From Pseudomonadaceae bacterium (GTDB lineage Bacteria > Pseudomonadota > Gammaproteobacteria > Pseudomonadales > Halomonadaceae), in the NCBI GenBank assembly GCA_012727935.1, contig JAAYGA010000331.1:1-35380 (forward strand): a DNA stretch of 35,380 bases, written 5' to 3'. Of this stretch, positions 1 to 7,855 are shown in pieces (position 1 is the first letter of the stretch; every line of letters begins with the position of its first letter). The position numbers and the translations under genes are program-made. The notes beneath the pieces were generated by a model. That model was given only the letters and a program-made list of their open reading frames with translations, had not been told where the DNA came from and did not search any database.

Positions 1-127
1 TAACGGCAGGCTGGAGCACTTACGAGGCATAGCACTGGGATTTAGAAATTTAACCAACTACATAGCAAGGTGCTTGTTAGAATCAGGTGGGTTTAAAAAG
101 CAGCTACACCCTTAAATGCGAAGAGCC
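1..127 (+). mobile_element. ISL3-family insertion sequence, right end (truncated by window edge)
   Basis: The first 127 bases are the right end of an insertion sequence. They contain the C-terminus of a transposase and end in GCGAAGAGCC. Its reverse complement, GGCTCTTCGC, has the GGCTCTT start typical of ISL3-family (IS204/IS1001/IS1096/IS1165) terminal repeats. The transposase stop lies 12 bp from this end. The IS edge falls exactly where the pilV-like reading frame on the other strand is interrupted. ISL3 elements usually duplicate 8 bp of target, which would be ATTTAATC at 128-135; the other copy lies outside the window. The family call rests on the protein tail plus the terminal motif. 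Confidence 0.8.
2..115 (+). CDS. ISL3-family transposase, C-terminal fragment (5' end outside window)
   Basis: Reading frame 2 is open from the window edge to TAA at 113-115 and encodes 37 residues starting NGRLEHLRGIALGFRN and ending GGFKKQLHP. The ALGFRNLTxY...LLxxGGF pattern is the C-terminal signature I recognise from ISL3 (IS204/IS1001/IS1096/IS1165) transposases. It is too short for the ORF track. Whether the rest of the transposase is intact cannot be seen. No other IS copy is visible in the window. Confidence 0.8.
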   Translation, partial: NGRLEHLRGIALGFRNLTNYIARCLLESGGFKKQLHP

Positions 128-302
128 ATTTAATCTTGCTTGTAAATCTTGGGTATAAAGCCCTGCTAGGGTAGTGTGGTGAATATTAAATGCTTTTTTT
201 TTGGCTGGCTAGTTGCATATTAACAACACTCATCAAGCCTAATATAATAACTAAGCTAGCAACAAGCACTTCAATAAGCGTAAAACCCTGCTGTCTTAGC
301 AT
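128..302 (-). pseudogene. PilV-like type IV minor pilin, broken by frameshift and IS insertion
   Basis: An ATG at 302 follows directly on the stop codon of the upstream fimT-like gene (TAAATG). It opens MLRQQGFTLIEVLVASLVII, a textbook class III prepilin leader: cleavage between G6 and F7, with E at mature position 5. As sequenced the frame stops after 38 codons (TAA at 188-186), just past a run of nine A (194-202). Removing one A restores an open frame for 22 more codons (AFNIHHTTLAGLYTQDLQARLN). That stretch resembles the PilV pattern in which a helix is followed by LAxDLxxRLxxN. The restored frame ends precisely at the IS edge at 127. PilV proteins are usually 130-190 residues, so most of the gene lies beyond the IS or is lost. 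PilV versus another minor pilin (PilI/GspI-like) is inferred from leader, helix and position after a FimT-like gene. Confidence 0.75.
194..202 (-). repeat. A9 homopolymer causing the pilV-like frameshift
   Basis: Nine consecutive A on the minus strand lie in the AGC-CAA-AAA... codons of the pilV-like gene. Eight would keep the frame open to the IS junction; nine give a stop two codons later. It could be a slippage site, a fixed decay mutation, or a sequencing error. Confidence 0.7.
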
Positions 303-845
303 TTATTTACACTCACTTAAATTTAATTTTTTACGAATTTGGTTACGGCCATTAAAACAAATTTCTACCTGCCGCTTAATATTTTCTACAGTTACTTCTA
401 AAAAAACAGCTGCATTACTAATACTGGCTTGCCTATTTCCTAAATTATAAAACTCTATGTAGTTACCAAGCACACCTTTAAAAACCACGGTAGCTTGCTC
501 AGTAATTACAATACTTTTCTTTAATGTTAAATTATCATCACTTAAATTTTTAACGAAAATACCTAACAGATTAGTCACTTCATCTGTGCAGTTAGTTGCT
601 GTTTCTGTCTGAATAAAACAGAGTTTGGCAGGTGTTTTTAAACGAGTGGCTTCATTGCGAGTAAAAAGTAATGCACTGTAAACTTGGTTGGTTGTACTAA
701 TTAGGCGGCTTTTCTTCAGCATATTTTGGCCAGAAGGTATAAAAACACCGAGAGTTATGGCTAGCAAACCCAACACAACCAGCAGCTCTAGCAAATTAAA
801 GCCTTTCTGCTTTAAAAGAGTATTTTTATTGCGTAAATTAAGCAT
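303..845 (-). CDS. Type IV minor pilin, FimT/GspH family
   Basis: This 180-residue protein begins MLNLRNKNTLLKQKG followed by FNLLELLVVLGLLAI, a class III prepilin signal: cleavage after G15, F at mature position 1, and E at position 5. The hydrophobic N-terminal helix and length fit the GspH/FimT minor pilins that form the tip-priming complex of type IV pili. Two cysteine pairs (CFIQTETATNC and CFNG...SEC) may form disulfides. The ORF track starts at a TTG at 875. I prefer the ATG at 845 because GAGG lies five bases ahead of it and it gives a normal-length leader. It is followed without a gap by the broken pilV-like gene, so this is the head of a minor pilin operon. FimT and FimU cannot be told apart by eye. 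Confidence 0.85.
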   Translation of the reverse strand: MLNLRNKNTLLKQKGFNLLELLVVLGLLAITLGVFIPSGQNMLKKSRLISTTNQVYSALLFTRNEATRLKTPAKLCFIQTETATNCTDEVTNLLGIFVKNLSDDNLTLKKSIVITEQATVVFKGVLGNYIEFYNLGNRQASISNAAVFLEVTVENIKRQVEICFNGRNQIRKKLNLSECK

Positions 846-886
846 AAAAACCTCGATTAACGTTACATAAAGCAATTAAATACCCG

Positions 887-915
887 ATTATAGTTACACA
901 AAAACTGGTAGGTAA
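887..915 (-). promoter_or_regulatory. Candidate sigma-70 promoter for the minor pilin operon
   Basis: On the minus strand a perfect -10 TATAAT (892-887) is preceded by TTACCT (915-910) with 17-bp spacing, about 40 bases upstream of the fimT-like start. The -10 is consensus and the -35 is weak (3 of 6). It lies in the gap after priA. Confidence 0.45.
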
Positions 916-948
916 GCTAGCCTTTACTTCATTTAGCTTAAAACTAAT

Positions 949-3183
949 TTAAAATAAATCGTCTGGGTCAATGTCTAATGACCAGCGCACCCTACGTGCT
1001 TCTGGGCTGGTTTCGAGCCAACTCAAAAGTTGGGCAATTAAGCGGTGCAAAGGGGCACGTTGCTTAGAGTGCAACAATAACTGCATGTGGTAACGGCCTT
1101 GCCGCCTTTCCATCGGTGCAGGAACAGGGCCTAGCAAGGTAACGGCTTCTTGGTTTATTAAATTTGCCTGCACAGCCAGTAAGCGCATCAAAGCTTCCAC
1201 CTGCTCAGTCTTGGGCGCTTCAGCACGTAAAATGGCAAGGTGTGCATAGGGCGGCCAGTTAATTTGCTGCCTTTCTTCTAGCAAATCTAGCGCCAAAGCT
1301 TCATAACCTTCAACACACAGTTTTTCTAATCTTGGATCATCGCTGTGGTGGGTTTGAATAATAACTTCACCGGGCTTTTCTGCACGCCCTGCACGGCCAG
1401 CCACCTGAATAATTAGCTGGGCTGTTCGCTCCATTGCTCGCGGGTCGCTGGAATACAGCCCATGATCGGCATTTAATAAGGTAGCAAGGGTTACGTCAGG
1501 AAAGTGATGCCCCTTAGCCAGCATTTGAGTACCTAATAAAATAGCTGGCCGTTGAATAGCAATTTGCTCCAATTTACTAGCTAAATCATTACGGTTACGC
1601 ACACTGTCCCTGTCTAAGCGAATGACGGGAATATCTGGATAGCGTTCAACTAATGTTTCTTCTGCTCTTTCTGTTCCCGCACCTAGGGGTTTAAGTTCGC
1701 CTTCAACACATTGTGGACAAGTTAAAGGCAAGGGTTGTTGCTGGTCACAATGGTGGCAATGCAGTTTGGGCGGCTCTCGGTGCCAAGTCATGCGTGCATC
1801 ACAATGCAAGCAACCTGCTATCCAACCACAGCTAATGCACATTAACACTGGTGCAAAACCGCGGCGGTTTAACAAAACTAACACCTGATTACCGGCCTTT
1901 AAATGCTTATCCATAGCCAAAAACAATGGTTCAGAAAAACCACCAATTAGCTTACGGTTACGAATATCTAGCAGCTTAGGTTCAGGCACCAACACACCAA
2001 CACCCGGGCGTTGGTGTAAATGCAGCCACAAGTAAGCCCCAGATTTAGCTTTGGCTAGGGTTTCTAAAGAAGGCGTGGCTGAGCCTAATAAAACAGGAAT
2101 TTTCTCTTGTTTAGCCCGCATAACCGCTAAGTCTCTAGCTTGGTAGCGCACACTATCTTGTTGTTTAAAAGAAGCATCGTGTTCTTCATCAACAATAATT
2201 AAACCCAACCTAGGCAGGGGTGTAAAAATAGCTGAACGCGTACCAAGCACCACAGCAGCACGGCCTTGCATGGCACTGCGCCAAGCATCAAGCCGTTCTT
2301 TATCAGTCATGGCGGAATGAAGCGCCACCACGCGACGATTAAAACGCTGTTCAAAACGCAGTAAAGTTTGAGGGGTTAGGCCAATTTCAGGTATTAGCAC
2401 CAACACCTGTTTGCCTGCCTCTAAAAGTTGCTGAATTAGCTGCAAATAAACTTCTGTTTTACCACTGCCCGTTACACCCTGCAAAAGGGCTGGGCTAAAA
2501 TTATTAGTCTTATTAATTAGAAGCTGAACAACCTGTTGCTGTTCTTCAGTTAGCTTTAAAGGCACTTCGGCCAAGACACTTTTAGGCAGGTGCTCATCAG
2601 GCGGCAAGTGTGGCAAGCCAATGCCTTGCTTTTTATTGGCTAATTTTTGCACTTCTATTAAGTTTTTACCCTGCAAACCTTGCAGCATCGCTAGGCTATA
2701 ACCTTCTGCTTGTAAGTTTTTTTGCGTTTTGGGCTGGCTAGTGCTTTGCAATAGCTTTAAGAGTGCCGCTTGGCGTGGGGCGCGTTGCAGACTTGCAGCC
2801 GTTGTTTGTTTGCCAAGCTCGGTTAGCTGCCAGCGGGGTTCAAGCGGGGGATGCAAAGCCTGCCCTTGGCGCAATAAAGCAGGCAAAGCCATTTGCAGCA
2901 CTTCACCCAAAGGTTGGTGGTAATAGCTGGCAACCCAGCGTAAAAAAACCAAATGTTGCTGAGTAAACAAGGGGTTGGTGTCTAAATAAGCAAGGGCTGC
3001 TTTAATGCGATTAGCAGGCAAATCCGTGGTTTCCACCTGCCCTACTACCAAGCCAAGCATTTGCCGATTTCCAAAAGGAACTTTTACCCTAACCCCTATC
3101 GCTGGCAAGGGTTCACCTGCTACTGGCCAATAATCGAATAAGCGGCGTAAAGGTGTGGCTAGGGCAACTTGTATTAAGGGCAT
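949..3183 (-). CDS. priA: Primosomal replication protein PriA (DNA helicase)
   Basis: PriA is the 3'-5' superfamily 2 helicase that recognises stalled forks and reloads DnaB. The 744 residues match the family length. The N-terminal DNA-binding domain holds VKVPFGNRQMLGLVV (about 34-47). Walker A is GVTGSGKT (236-243) and the DEEH box is at 332-335. Eight cysteines at about 449, 452, 458, 461, 476, 479, 489 and 492 are the two zinc-binding sites inserted between the helicase lobes. The QVAGRAGR motif VI is present near 600. It is divergent from rpmE, as in pseudomonads and relatives. Nothing is missing. Confidence 0.97.
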   Translation of the reverse strand: MPLIQVALATPLRRLFDYWPVAGEPLPAIGVRVKVPFGNRQMLGLVVGQVETTDLPANRIKAALAYLDTNPLFTQQHLVFLRWVASYYHQPLGEVLQMALPALLRQGQALHPPLEPRWQLTELGKQTTAASLQRAPRQAALLKLLQSTSQPKTQKNLQAEGYSLAMLQGLQGKNLIEVQKLANKKQGIGLPHLPPDEHLPKSVLAEVPLKLTEEQQQVVQLLINKTNNFSPALLQGVTGSGKTEVYLQLIQQLLEAGKQVLVLIPEIGLTPQTLLRFEQRFNRRVVALHSAMTDKERLDAWRSAMQGRAAVVLGTRSAIFTPLPRLGLIIVDEEHDASFKQQDSVRYQARDLAVMRAKQEKIPVLLGSATPSLETLAKAKSGAYLWLHLHQRPGVGVLVPEPKLLDIRNRKLIGGFSEPLFLAMDKHLKAGNQVLVLLNRRGFAPVLMCISCGWIAGCLHCDARMTWHREPPKLHCHHCDQQQPLPLTCPQCVEGELKPLGAGTERAEETLVERYPDIPVIRLDRDSVRNRNDLASKLEQIAIQRPAILLGTQMLAKGHHFPDVTLATLLNADHGLYSSDPRAMERTAQLIIQVAGRAGRAEKPGEVIIQTHHSDDPRLEKLCVEGYEALALDLLEERQQINWPPYAHLAILRAEAPKTEQVEALMRLLAVQANLINQEAVTLLGPVPAPMERRQGRYHMQLLLHSKQRAPLHRLIAQLLSWLETSPEARRVRWSLDIDPDDLF

Positions 3184-3202
3184 GGCTTTACTCGGAAAAT
3201 GT

Positions 3203-3231
3203 TTGGCGCTTAGCCTTTAGCCTGTTAGAAT
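3203..3231 (+). promoter_or_regulatory. Sigma-70-type promoter of rpmE
   Basis: TTGGCG (3203-3208) and TAGAAT (3226-3231) are separated by exactly 17 bp, upstream of rpmE in the priA-rpmE divergent gap. Each box matches consensus at four or five of six positions. It would give a leader of about 75 nt before the rpmE start. Confidence 0.6.
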
Positions 3232-3257
3232 ACGCCACCTTAAATCCTATTGACACC

Positions 3258-3312
3258 CTATGCGGTGCTTGGCACTAGATCAAGCGGCGGCATAGCTTTA
3301 ACGAGGTTCACC
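3258..3312 (+). promoter_or_regulatory. Structured rpmE leader, possible L31 autoregulatory site
   Basis: The leader contains an outer stem CTATGC (3258-3263) / GCATAG (3290-3295) enclosing a small GTGC-TTG-GCAC hairpin (3265-3275). The Shine-Dalgarno GAGG follows at 3303-3306. L31 leaders that mediate autoregulation are known in several bacterial groups, including Gammaproteobacteria. Whether this one matches that motif was not tested. Confidence 0.35.
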
Positions 3313-3528
3313 ATGAAAAAAGACATTCATCCTAAATACGCAGCCGTTGCAGCAACTTGCACCTGTGGTAATACTTTCACCATGAACTCTACGCTAGGCC
3401 AAGCAACAATCGACCTAGACGTTTGCTCTAACTGCCACCCTTTCTATACTGGTAAGCAGAAGCAAGCCGCTACTGGTGGCCGTGTAGAGCGTTTCTCTAA
3501 GCGTTTTGGTGCGCGTACTACTAAGTAA
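3313..3528 (+). CDS. rpmE: 50S ribosomal protein L31 (zinc-binding form)
   Basis: The 71 residues begin [12 protein letters not shown], the conserved L31 start. Four cysteines (C16, C18, C38, C41; CTC and CSNC) make this the zinc-ribbon C+ paralogue. The C-terminus [12 protein letters not shown] is also typical. The ORF track starts 21 codons upstream at a TTG. The ATG at 3313 with GAGG ahead and family length is the real start. It is a single-gene unit with its own promoter and a strong terminator. Confidence 0.98.
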   Translation: MKKDIHPKYAAVAATCTCGNTFTMNSTLGQATIDLDVCSNCHPFYTGKQKQAATGGRVERFSKRFGARTTK

Positions 3529-3559
3529 TACAGCTAAGCAAACGTCTTGCTTATTGTGA

Positions 3560-3596
3560 AAAGCCAGAATCTATTTAATAGCTTCTGGCTTTTTTT
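3560..3596 (+). terminator. Rho-independent terminator of rpmE
   Basis: AGCCAGAA (3562-3569) pairs with TTCTGGCT (3583-3590), an 8-bp stem with a 13-nt loop, followed by a T run to 3596. Confidence 0.85.
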
Positions 3597-3634
3597 ATGC
3601 TTCTTTTAAATCTAATTTTAAACTTAACCATGCT

Positions 3635-3760
3635 TGCGGCTATAAGCCGCAGCCCTTTACAACCCTTAGCCTCTGCTTAGATGCTTGTGAGGTAAGGTAA
3701 ATTTATATATGCTCATTAGACCTTAGTAAAACTAGGGCGTTAAAAAGCCACAAGCTTTTG
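3635..3760 (+). other. Intergenic region with nested inverted repeats upstream of maeB
   Basis: The rpmE-maeB gap (3529-3819) holds no credible ORF after the rpmE terminator. It has a 7-bp hairpin TGCGGCT-ATA-AGCCGCA (3635-3651) without a T tract. An outer GCTTGTG (3683-3689) pairs with CACAAGC (3749-3755) and encloses TAAGGT / ACCTTA. AAAAGC / GCTTTT offers an alternative local hairpin near 3743-3759. It may be a structured 5' UTR of maeB or a small RNA. I recognise no named family and no clear promoter. Confidence 0.35.
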
Positions 3761-3819
3761 GTGCGCTAGTTAACTTAACGAAAAAATCCTTTTTATTGCC
3801 CATATAGCGAATAATCATA

Positions 3820-5094
3820 ATGTCACAAGATATGAAGCAAGCTGCTCTTGATTACCATGCGCTGCCAATTCCTGGCAAGCTAAGCATTGAACTAACTAAA
3901 CCTACCGCAACGGCTAAAGACCTAGCCTTGGCTTATAGCCCAGGTGTTGCCGAGCCAGTACGTGAAATTGCTAGAGACCCAGACCTAGCCTATAAGTACA
4001 CAGGCAAAGGTAACTTAGTTGCCGTTATTTCTGACGGTTCCGCTATTCTTGGTTTAGGTAACCTAGGTCCTTTGGCCTCTAAGCCAGTAATGGAAGGTAA
4101 AGGCGTACTATTTAAGTGCTTTGCTGGCGTTAACTCGATTGACATTGAAGTGAATGCCGAAAGCCCACAGGCTTTTATTGACACTGTTGCGCGCATTGCC
4201 GACACCTTTGGTGGTATCAACTTAGAAGATATTAAGTCGCCTGAGTGCTTTGAAATTGAGCGCACACTTATTGAACAGTGCAACATTCCCGTGTTTCACG
4301 ATGACCAGCACGGTACGGCCATAGTTACCGCAGCAGGCATGATTAACGCCCTAGAATTAGCTGGCAAAAAAATTGAAGAAGCTAAAGTAGTTTGCCTAGG
4401 TGCTGGTGCTGCAGCCATTGCTTGTATGAAGCTCTTGGTTGCTTGTGGCGCTAAAAGTGAAAACATCTATATGATTGACCGTAAGGGTGTTATTCACACT
4501 GGCCGCGATGACCTAAACCAATACAAAGCCATGTTTGCTAACGAAACCACTAAGCGCACTTTAGATGATGCTTTAGACGGCGCTGACGTGCTAGTTGGTC
4601 TTTCTGGCCCTAACCTAGTAACTGGCGAACAAATTAAGAAAATGGCTGCTACGCCTATTATCTTTGCTTGTTCTAACCCAGACCCAGAAATTGATCCTGC
4701 GGTTGCTCATGCAGCACGCCCAGACGTTATTATGGCAACAGGCCGTTCAGATTACCCTAATCAGGTTAACAACGTGCTTGGCTTCCCATTCATCTTCCGT
4801 GGTGCGCTTGATGTTCGTGCCAGCGTTATTAACGAAGAAATGAAAATTGCCGCCGTTAATGCGCTAAAAGACCTAGCTAAAGAGCCAGTAACAGCTGAAG
4901 TATTAACAGCTTACGAACTCGACGCTTTAGAATTTGGCCCTGAATACATTATTCCTAAGCCAATGGACAGCCGCTTACTAAACTGCATTTCTTCAGCAGT
5001 TGCACAAGCCGCAGTTGATTCTGGTGTAGCACGCCTGCCCTTCCCAGCACACTACCCATTAACCAGTATCAAAGATGTTTATGGTAATAACTAG
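3820..5094 (+). CDS. maeB: Malic enzyme, short form (NAD(P)-dependent, oxaloacetate-decarboxylating)
   Basis: This cytosolic enzyme converts malate to pyruvate and CO2 with NAD(P)H formation. The 424 residues cover only the catalytic half of the long MaeB type; the C-terminal phosphotransacetylase-like domain is absent. Visible features are SPGVAEPV (about 39-46), the malic signature region GNLGPLASKPVMEGKG, the metal site HDDQHGTA (about 158-165), a Rossmann loop CLGAGAAAIACM (about 191) and ACSNPDPEI. The same short enzyme lies beside rpmE and PBP1A in Pseudomonas-type genomes. No strong Shine-Dalgarno is seen before the ATG. Cofactor preference cannot be decided from sequence, so the symbol is by family. 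Confidence 0.92.
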   Translation: MSQDMKQAALDYHALPIPGKLSIELTKPTATAKDLALAYSPGVAEPVREIARDPDLAYKYTGKGNLVAVISDGSAILGLGNLGPLASKPVMEGKGVLFKCFAGVNSIDIEVNAESPQAFIDTVARIADTFGGINLEDIKSPECFEIERTLIEQCNIPVFHDDQHGTAIVTAAGMINALELAGKKIEEAKVVCLGAGAAAIACMKLLVACGAKSENIYMIDRKGVIHTGRDDLNQYKAMFANETTKRTLDDALDGADVLVGLSGPNLVTGEQIKKMAATPIIFACSNPDPEIDPAVAHAARPDVIMATGRSDYPNQVNNVLGFPFIFRGALDVRASVINEEMKIAAVNALKDLAKEPVTAEVLTAYELDALEFGPEYIIPKPMDSRLLNCISSAVAQAAVDSGVARLPFPAHYPLTSIKDVYGNN

Positions 5095-5115
5095 GCTTTA
5101 AGCTTTAACTAGCTA

Positions 5116-5152
5116 GCCAAAAAAACCGGAGCTTATAAGCTCCGGTTTTTTT
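5116..5152. terminator. Bidirectional terminator between maeB and mrcA
   Basis: ACCGGAGCTTATAAGCTCCGGT (5125-5146) is a perfect palindromic stem flanked by an A run on the left and a T run on the right. It can therefore terminate both the convergent maeB (+) and mrcA (-) transcripts. Confidence 0.9.
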
Positions 5153-5174
5153 ATGTTTATGAAAGCTATGTTTA

Positions 5175-7736
5175 TTAAAACAAAGACTCGGGTGGTGGCG
5201 TGTCAAGCGGCACACTCTGCTCGTCACCTTCTTTAAACTCATTTTGTAATGAGTTATCAGTGGCTCTGGCTTGAGGTACGCGTTCTTTATAAAAAATTTC
5301 AAACATCGCATTTTGCTGGTTTGGGCTGGCTAATAAGCCACTGTTTGGGTCAATACGCACTGTAACCAAGCCTTCTGGGCGGGGCATTACCTTTTCTGGT
5401 TTGTTTTTTAACGCCACTTCCATAAAGTTAATCCACATGGGCAAGGCAAGGTTAGCGCCATATTCACCGGTACTTGAAGGTTTATCAAAACCTGCCCACA
5501 CACTAGCCACCACTTCACTATTAAAACCTGAAAACCAAGCATCGTGTAAATCATTGGTTGTACCAGTTTTGCCACGAATATCGCTTCGGTCTAACGCCTT
5601 AGCTCGGCTACCAGTACCGTCATCTATTACGTCACGCAAAATAGAATGCATGGTGTAAACCGCGCGCTCATCAACTGCCGGTTTAGACAAGGGATAAGCA
5701 ACACCGGCAAGGTTAATGCTTTGCTGATCGGCTGCACAATTACGGCAAACTTTAGGTTTTACGGCTCGGTAAAGCACCTCACCTTCTAACCCTTCAATGC
5801 GTGTTACTAGGTGGGCTTCAACAGGGTAGCCACCATTTGCCAACATGGCATAAGCGCGAGTCATTTCCACTGGCGTTACGTTGGCGCTGCCTAAAGCTAA
5901 CGACAAATCCCGAGGCATACGTTCAGCAGAAAAACCAAAGTTACTAAGGTATTGAATAGCTCCCCCTAAGCCCACATAGTTCAACACCCGAATTGAAATT
6001 AGATTGCGTGATTTATACAGCCCCTCACGCAAACGGGTTGGCCCATAAAAAGTGCCTGTTGAGTTTTGTGGCCGCCAAGCGTCTTCTAGCTGCTGGTCTT
6101 CAAACACCACCGGCGCATCATTAATAATGGTGGCTGGGGTATAGCCTTTTTCTAAGGCTGCCATATAAACAAAAGGTTTAAAAATTGAACCTGCCTGACG
6201 TACTGCTTGATCAGCGCGGTTAAAATGGCTTTGGTTAAAATCAAAGCCGCCCACTAGCGCAGTAATTTCACCCGTTTCAGTTTTCATGGCAACCAAAGCG
6301 GCTTCCAAAGCAGGCAGTTGGGCTAGTTGCCAAGGCTGCTTGCTAGAAACCTTGTGCTGCAACCTAATTAAATCGCCCTGCCTAGCTAAACGGTTGCCTG
6401 TTAACGCTTTTCTGTCTTTCCAAAAGGGGGAATGGTAACGCCCTGCCCAGCTCCAAGCTTCAGGCAGCAGTTCAATTAGCTCGCCACCCTGCTTTAACAC
6501 CAACAAACGCTTAGCCTCTGCTTCAACCACAATAGCAGGCTGTAATTGGCCATAAACGGGGGTATTGTCTAAAACTTTCAGCCAATGGCTAACGTCCTTG
6601 CCTAAACGCTCTTGCAGCTTTTTCGCCCTAGGGTCTTGCAGGGCTTGCTGCACCTGTTCTAAACCAAATTCACTGGCTTCAATTTCTGCTAAGGCATCTA
6701 CTTCCAACGCCTCTTGCTGCTCTACTAGTGGAATGGCTTCCCGCTCTACACCGCGCCAACCGCGCCGCTGGTCGTAGGTTAGCAAGCCTTCCCTAATGGC
6801 GTTATTAGCCGCTATTTGCTGTTCACTAATAATTGAAGTATAAACTTTTAAGCCACGGGTATAAGCCTTTTCACCAAAGGTTTCAATAGCAAATAAACGC
6901 GCCGCTTCTGCAACAAAAGGGGCGTTAATATCGTGTTCAGGTGGGTAATAACGTGCCGTTACCGGCGCACGCAAAGCTTCTTCATAACTACTATCGTCTA
7001 AAGAACCCAAGCTGTACATGCGTGATAAAATCCAGTTACGGCGAATTAATGCTCGGCGCGGATTAGCCAGTGGGTTATAAGCGGAAGGCGCTTTGGGCAG
7101 CCCTGCTATCATGGCTAACTGAGCCAAGCTTAGTTCTTGTAAAGACTTGCCATAATAAACCTCAGCCGCAGCCACTATGCCGTAAGCACGATTACCTAGG
7201 TAAATTTTATTAACGTAAAGCTCTAAAATTTGCTCTTTACTTAGCTGCTGTTCAAGGCGTAATGACAGGAGTATTTCACGAATTTTTCGGGCAAAAGTGC
7301 GGTCACGGGTTAGTAGGTAATTGCGCGTTACCTGCATGGTTATGGTGGAACCACCCGACTGAATTTGACCTGAATCGGCCAACTGCACAGCCGCACGTGC
7401 CAAACCTTTAATATCAACACCTGGGTGTTCATAAAAACTAGTGTCTTCAGCAGCTAATAAGGCTTCAATGTAACGTTTAGGAATGTCTTGGTAGTTAATT
7501 CGGGTGCGCCGATGCTCACCAAATTCAGCCATAAGCAGGTGGTCAGCCGTATAAATTCGCATGGGAATTTCTAGCTGCTCGCTTAGTAAGGCATCCATAT
7601 TCTGCAGCTGCAAGACCTCTTCGTGTAAGCTAGGCCAAAAGTAGATGACTATTGCAAAGGCCCAAGCACCACCAAGACCTGCACCGGCAAGACCAAGCCA
7701 GAAAAAAAACTTAAGGATATTCTTAAAAAAATGCAT
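5175..7736 (-). CDS. mrcA: Penicillin-binding protein 1A (bifunctional peptidoglycan synthase)
   Basis: The 853-residue class A PBP polymerises lipid II and cross-links glycan strands in the periplasm. A short cytoplasmic tail and one membrane segment (about 10-33) come first. The GT51 glycosyltransferase follows with AAEDTSFYEHPG (catalytic E97), GGSTITMQ, and RKIREILLSLRLEQQLSKEQ. An OB-like insert fills roughly 320-460. The transpeptidase has SIFK (S about 515), the SRN motif in KSRNLISI and KTGT (about 722). Length equals the E. coli protein (850). It is divergent from pilM, as in Pseudomonas (ponA next to pilM). Confidence 0.97.
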   Translation of the reverse strand: MHFFKNILKFFFWLGLAGAGLGGAWAFAIVIYFWPSLHEEVLQLQNMDALLSEQLEIPMRIYTADHLLMAEFGEHRRTRINYQDIPKRYIEALLAAEDTSFYEHPGVDIKGLARAAVQLADSGQIQSGGSTITMQVTRNYLLTRDRTFARKIREILLSLRLEQQLSKEQILELYVNKIYLGNRAYGIVAAAEVYYGKSLQELSLAQLAMIAGLPKAPSAYNPLANPRRALIRRNWILSRMYSLGSLDDSSYEEALRAPVTARYYPPEHDINAPFVAEAARLFAIETFGEKAYTRGLKVYTSIISEQQIAANNAIREGLLTYDQRRGWRGVEREAIPLVEQQEALEVDALAEIEASEFGLEQVQQALQDPRAKKLQERLGKDVSHWLKVLDNTPVYGQLQPAIVVEAEAKRLLVLKQGGELIELLPEAWSWAGRYHSPFWKDRKALTGNRLARQGDLIRLQHKVSSKQPWQLAQLPALEAALVAMKTETGEITALVGGFDFNQSHFNRADQAVRQAGSIFKPFVYMAALEKGYTPATIINDAPVVFEDQQLEDAWRPQNSTGTFYGPTRLREGLYKSRNLISIRVLNYVGLGGAIQYLSNFGFSAERMPRDLSLALGSANVTPVEMTRAYAMLANGGYPVEAHLVTRIEGLEGEVLYRAVKPKVCRNCAADQQSINLAGVAYPLSKPAVDERAVYTMHSILRDVIDDGTGSRAKALDRSDIRGKTGTTNDLHDAWFSGFNSEVVASVWAGFDKPSSTGEYGANLALPMWINFMEVALKNKPEKVMPRPEGLVTVRIDPNSGLLASPNQQNAMFEIFYKERVPQARATDNSLQNEFKEGDEQSVPLDTPPPESLF

Positions 7737-7855
7737 AGCTTACCTAGTGATTATTACTTGATTTATTGCATTCAAAGTTGAGCGCAGATCATGACACAAA
7801 AGCCTAACAAAAGGACGAGTTAACCCTTAATTTTTACCGCTTTTCTAGCTAATTA

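Noticed and set aside
190-450. 86-residue plus-strand ORF at the left end
   Set aside because: It lies antisense across the pilV-like fragment and the fimT-like gene, which explain the sequence better.
3250-3312. N-terminal extension of rpmE in the ORF track
   Set aside because: It starts at a TTG within the leader. The family start MKKDIHPKY at 3313 has GAGG ahead and gives the normal 71-residue length.
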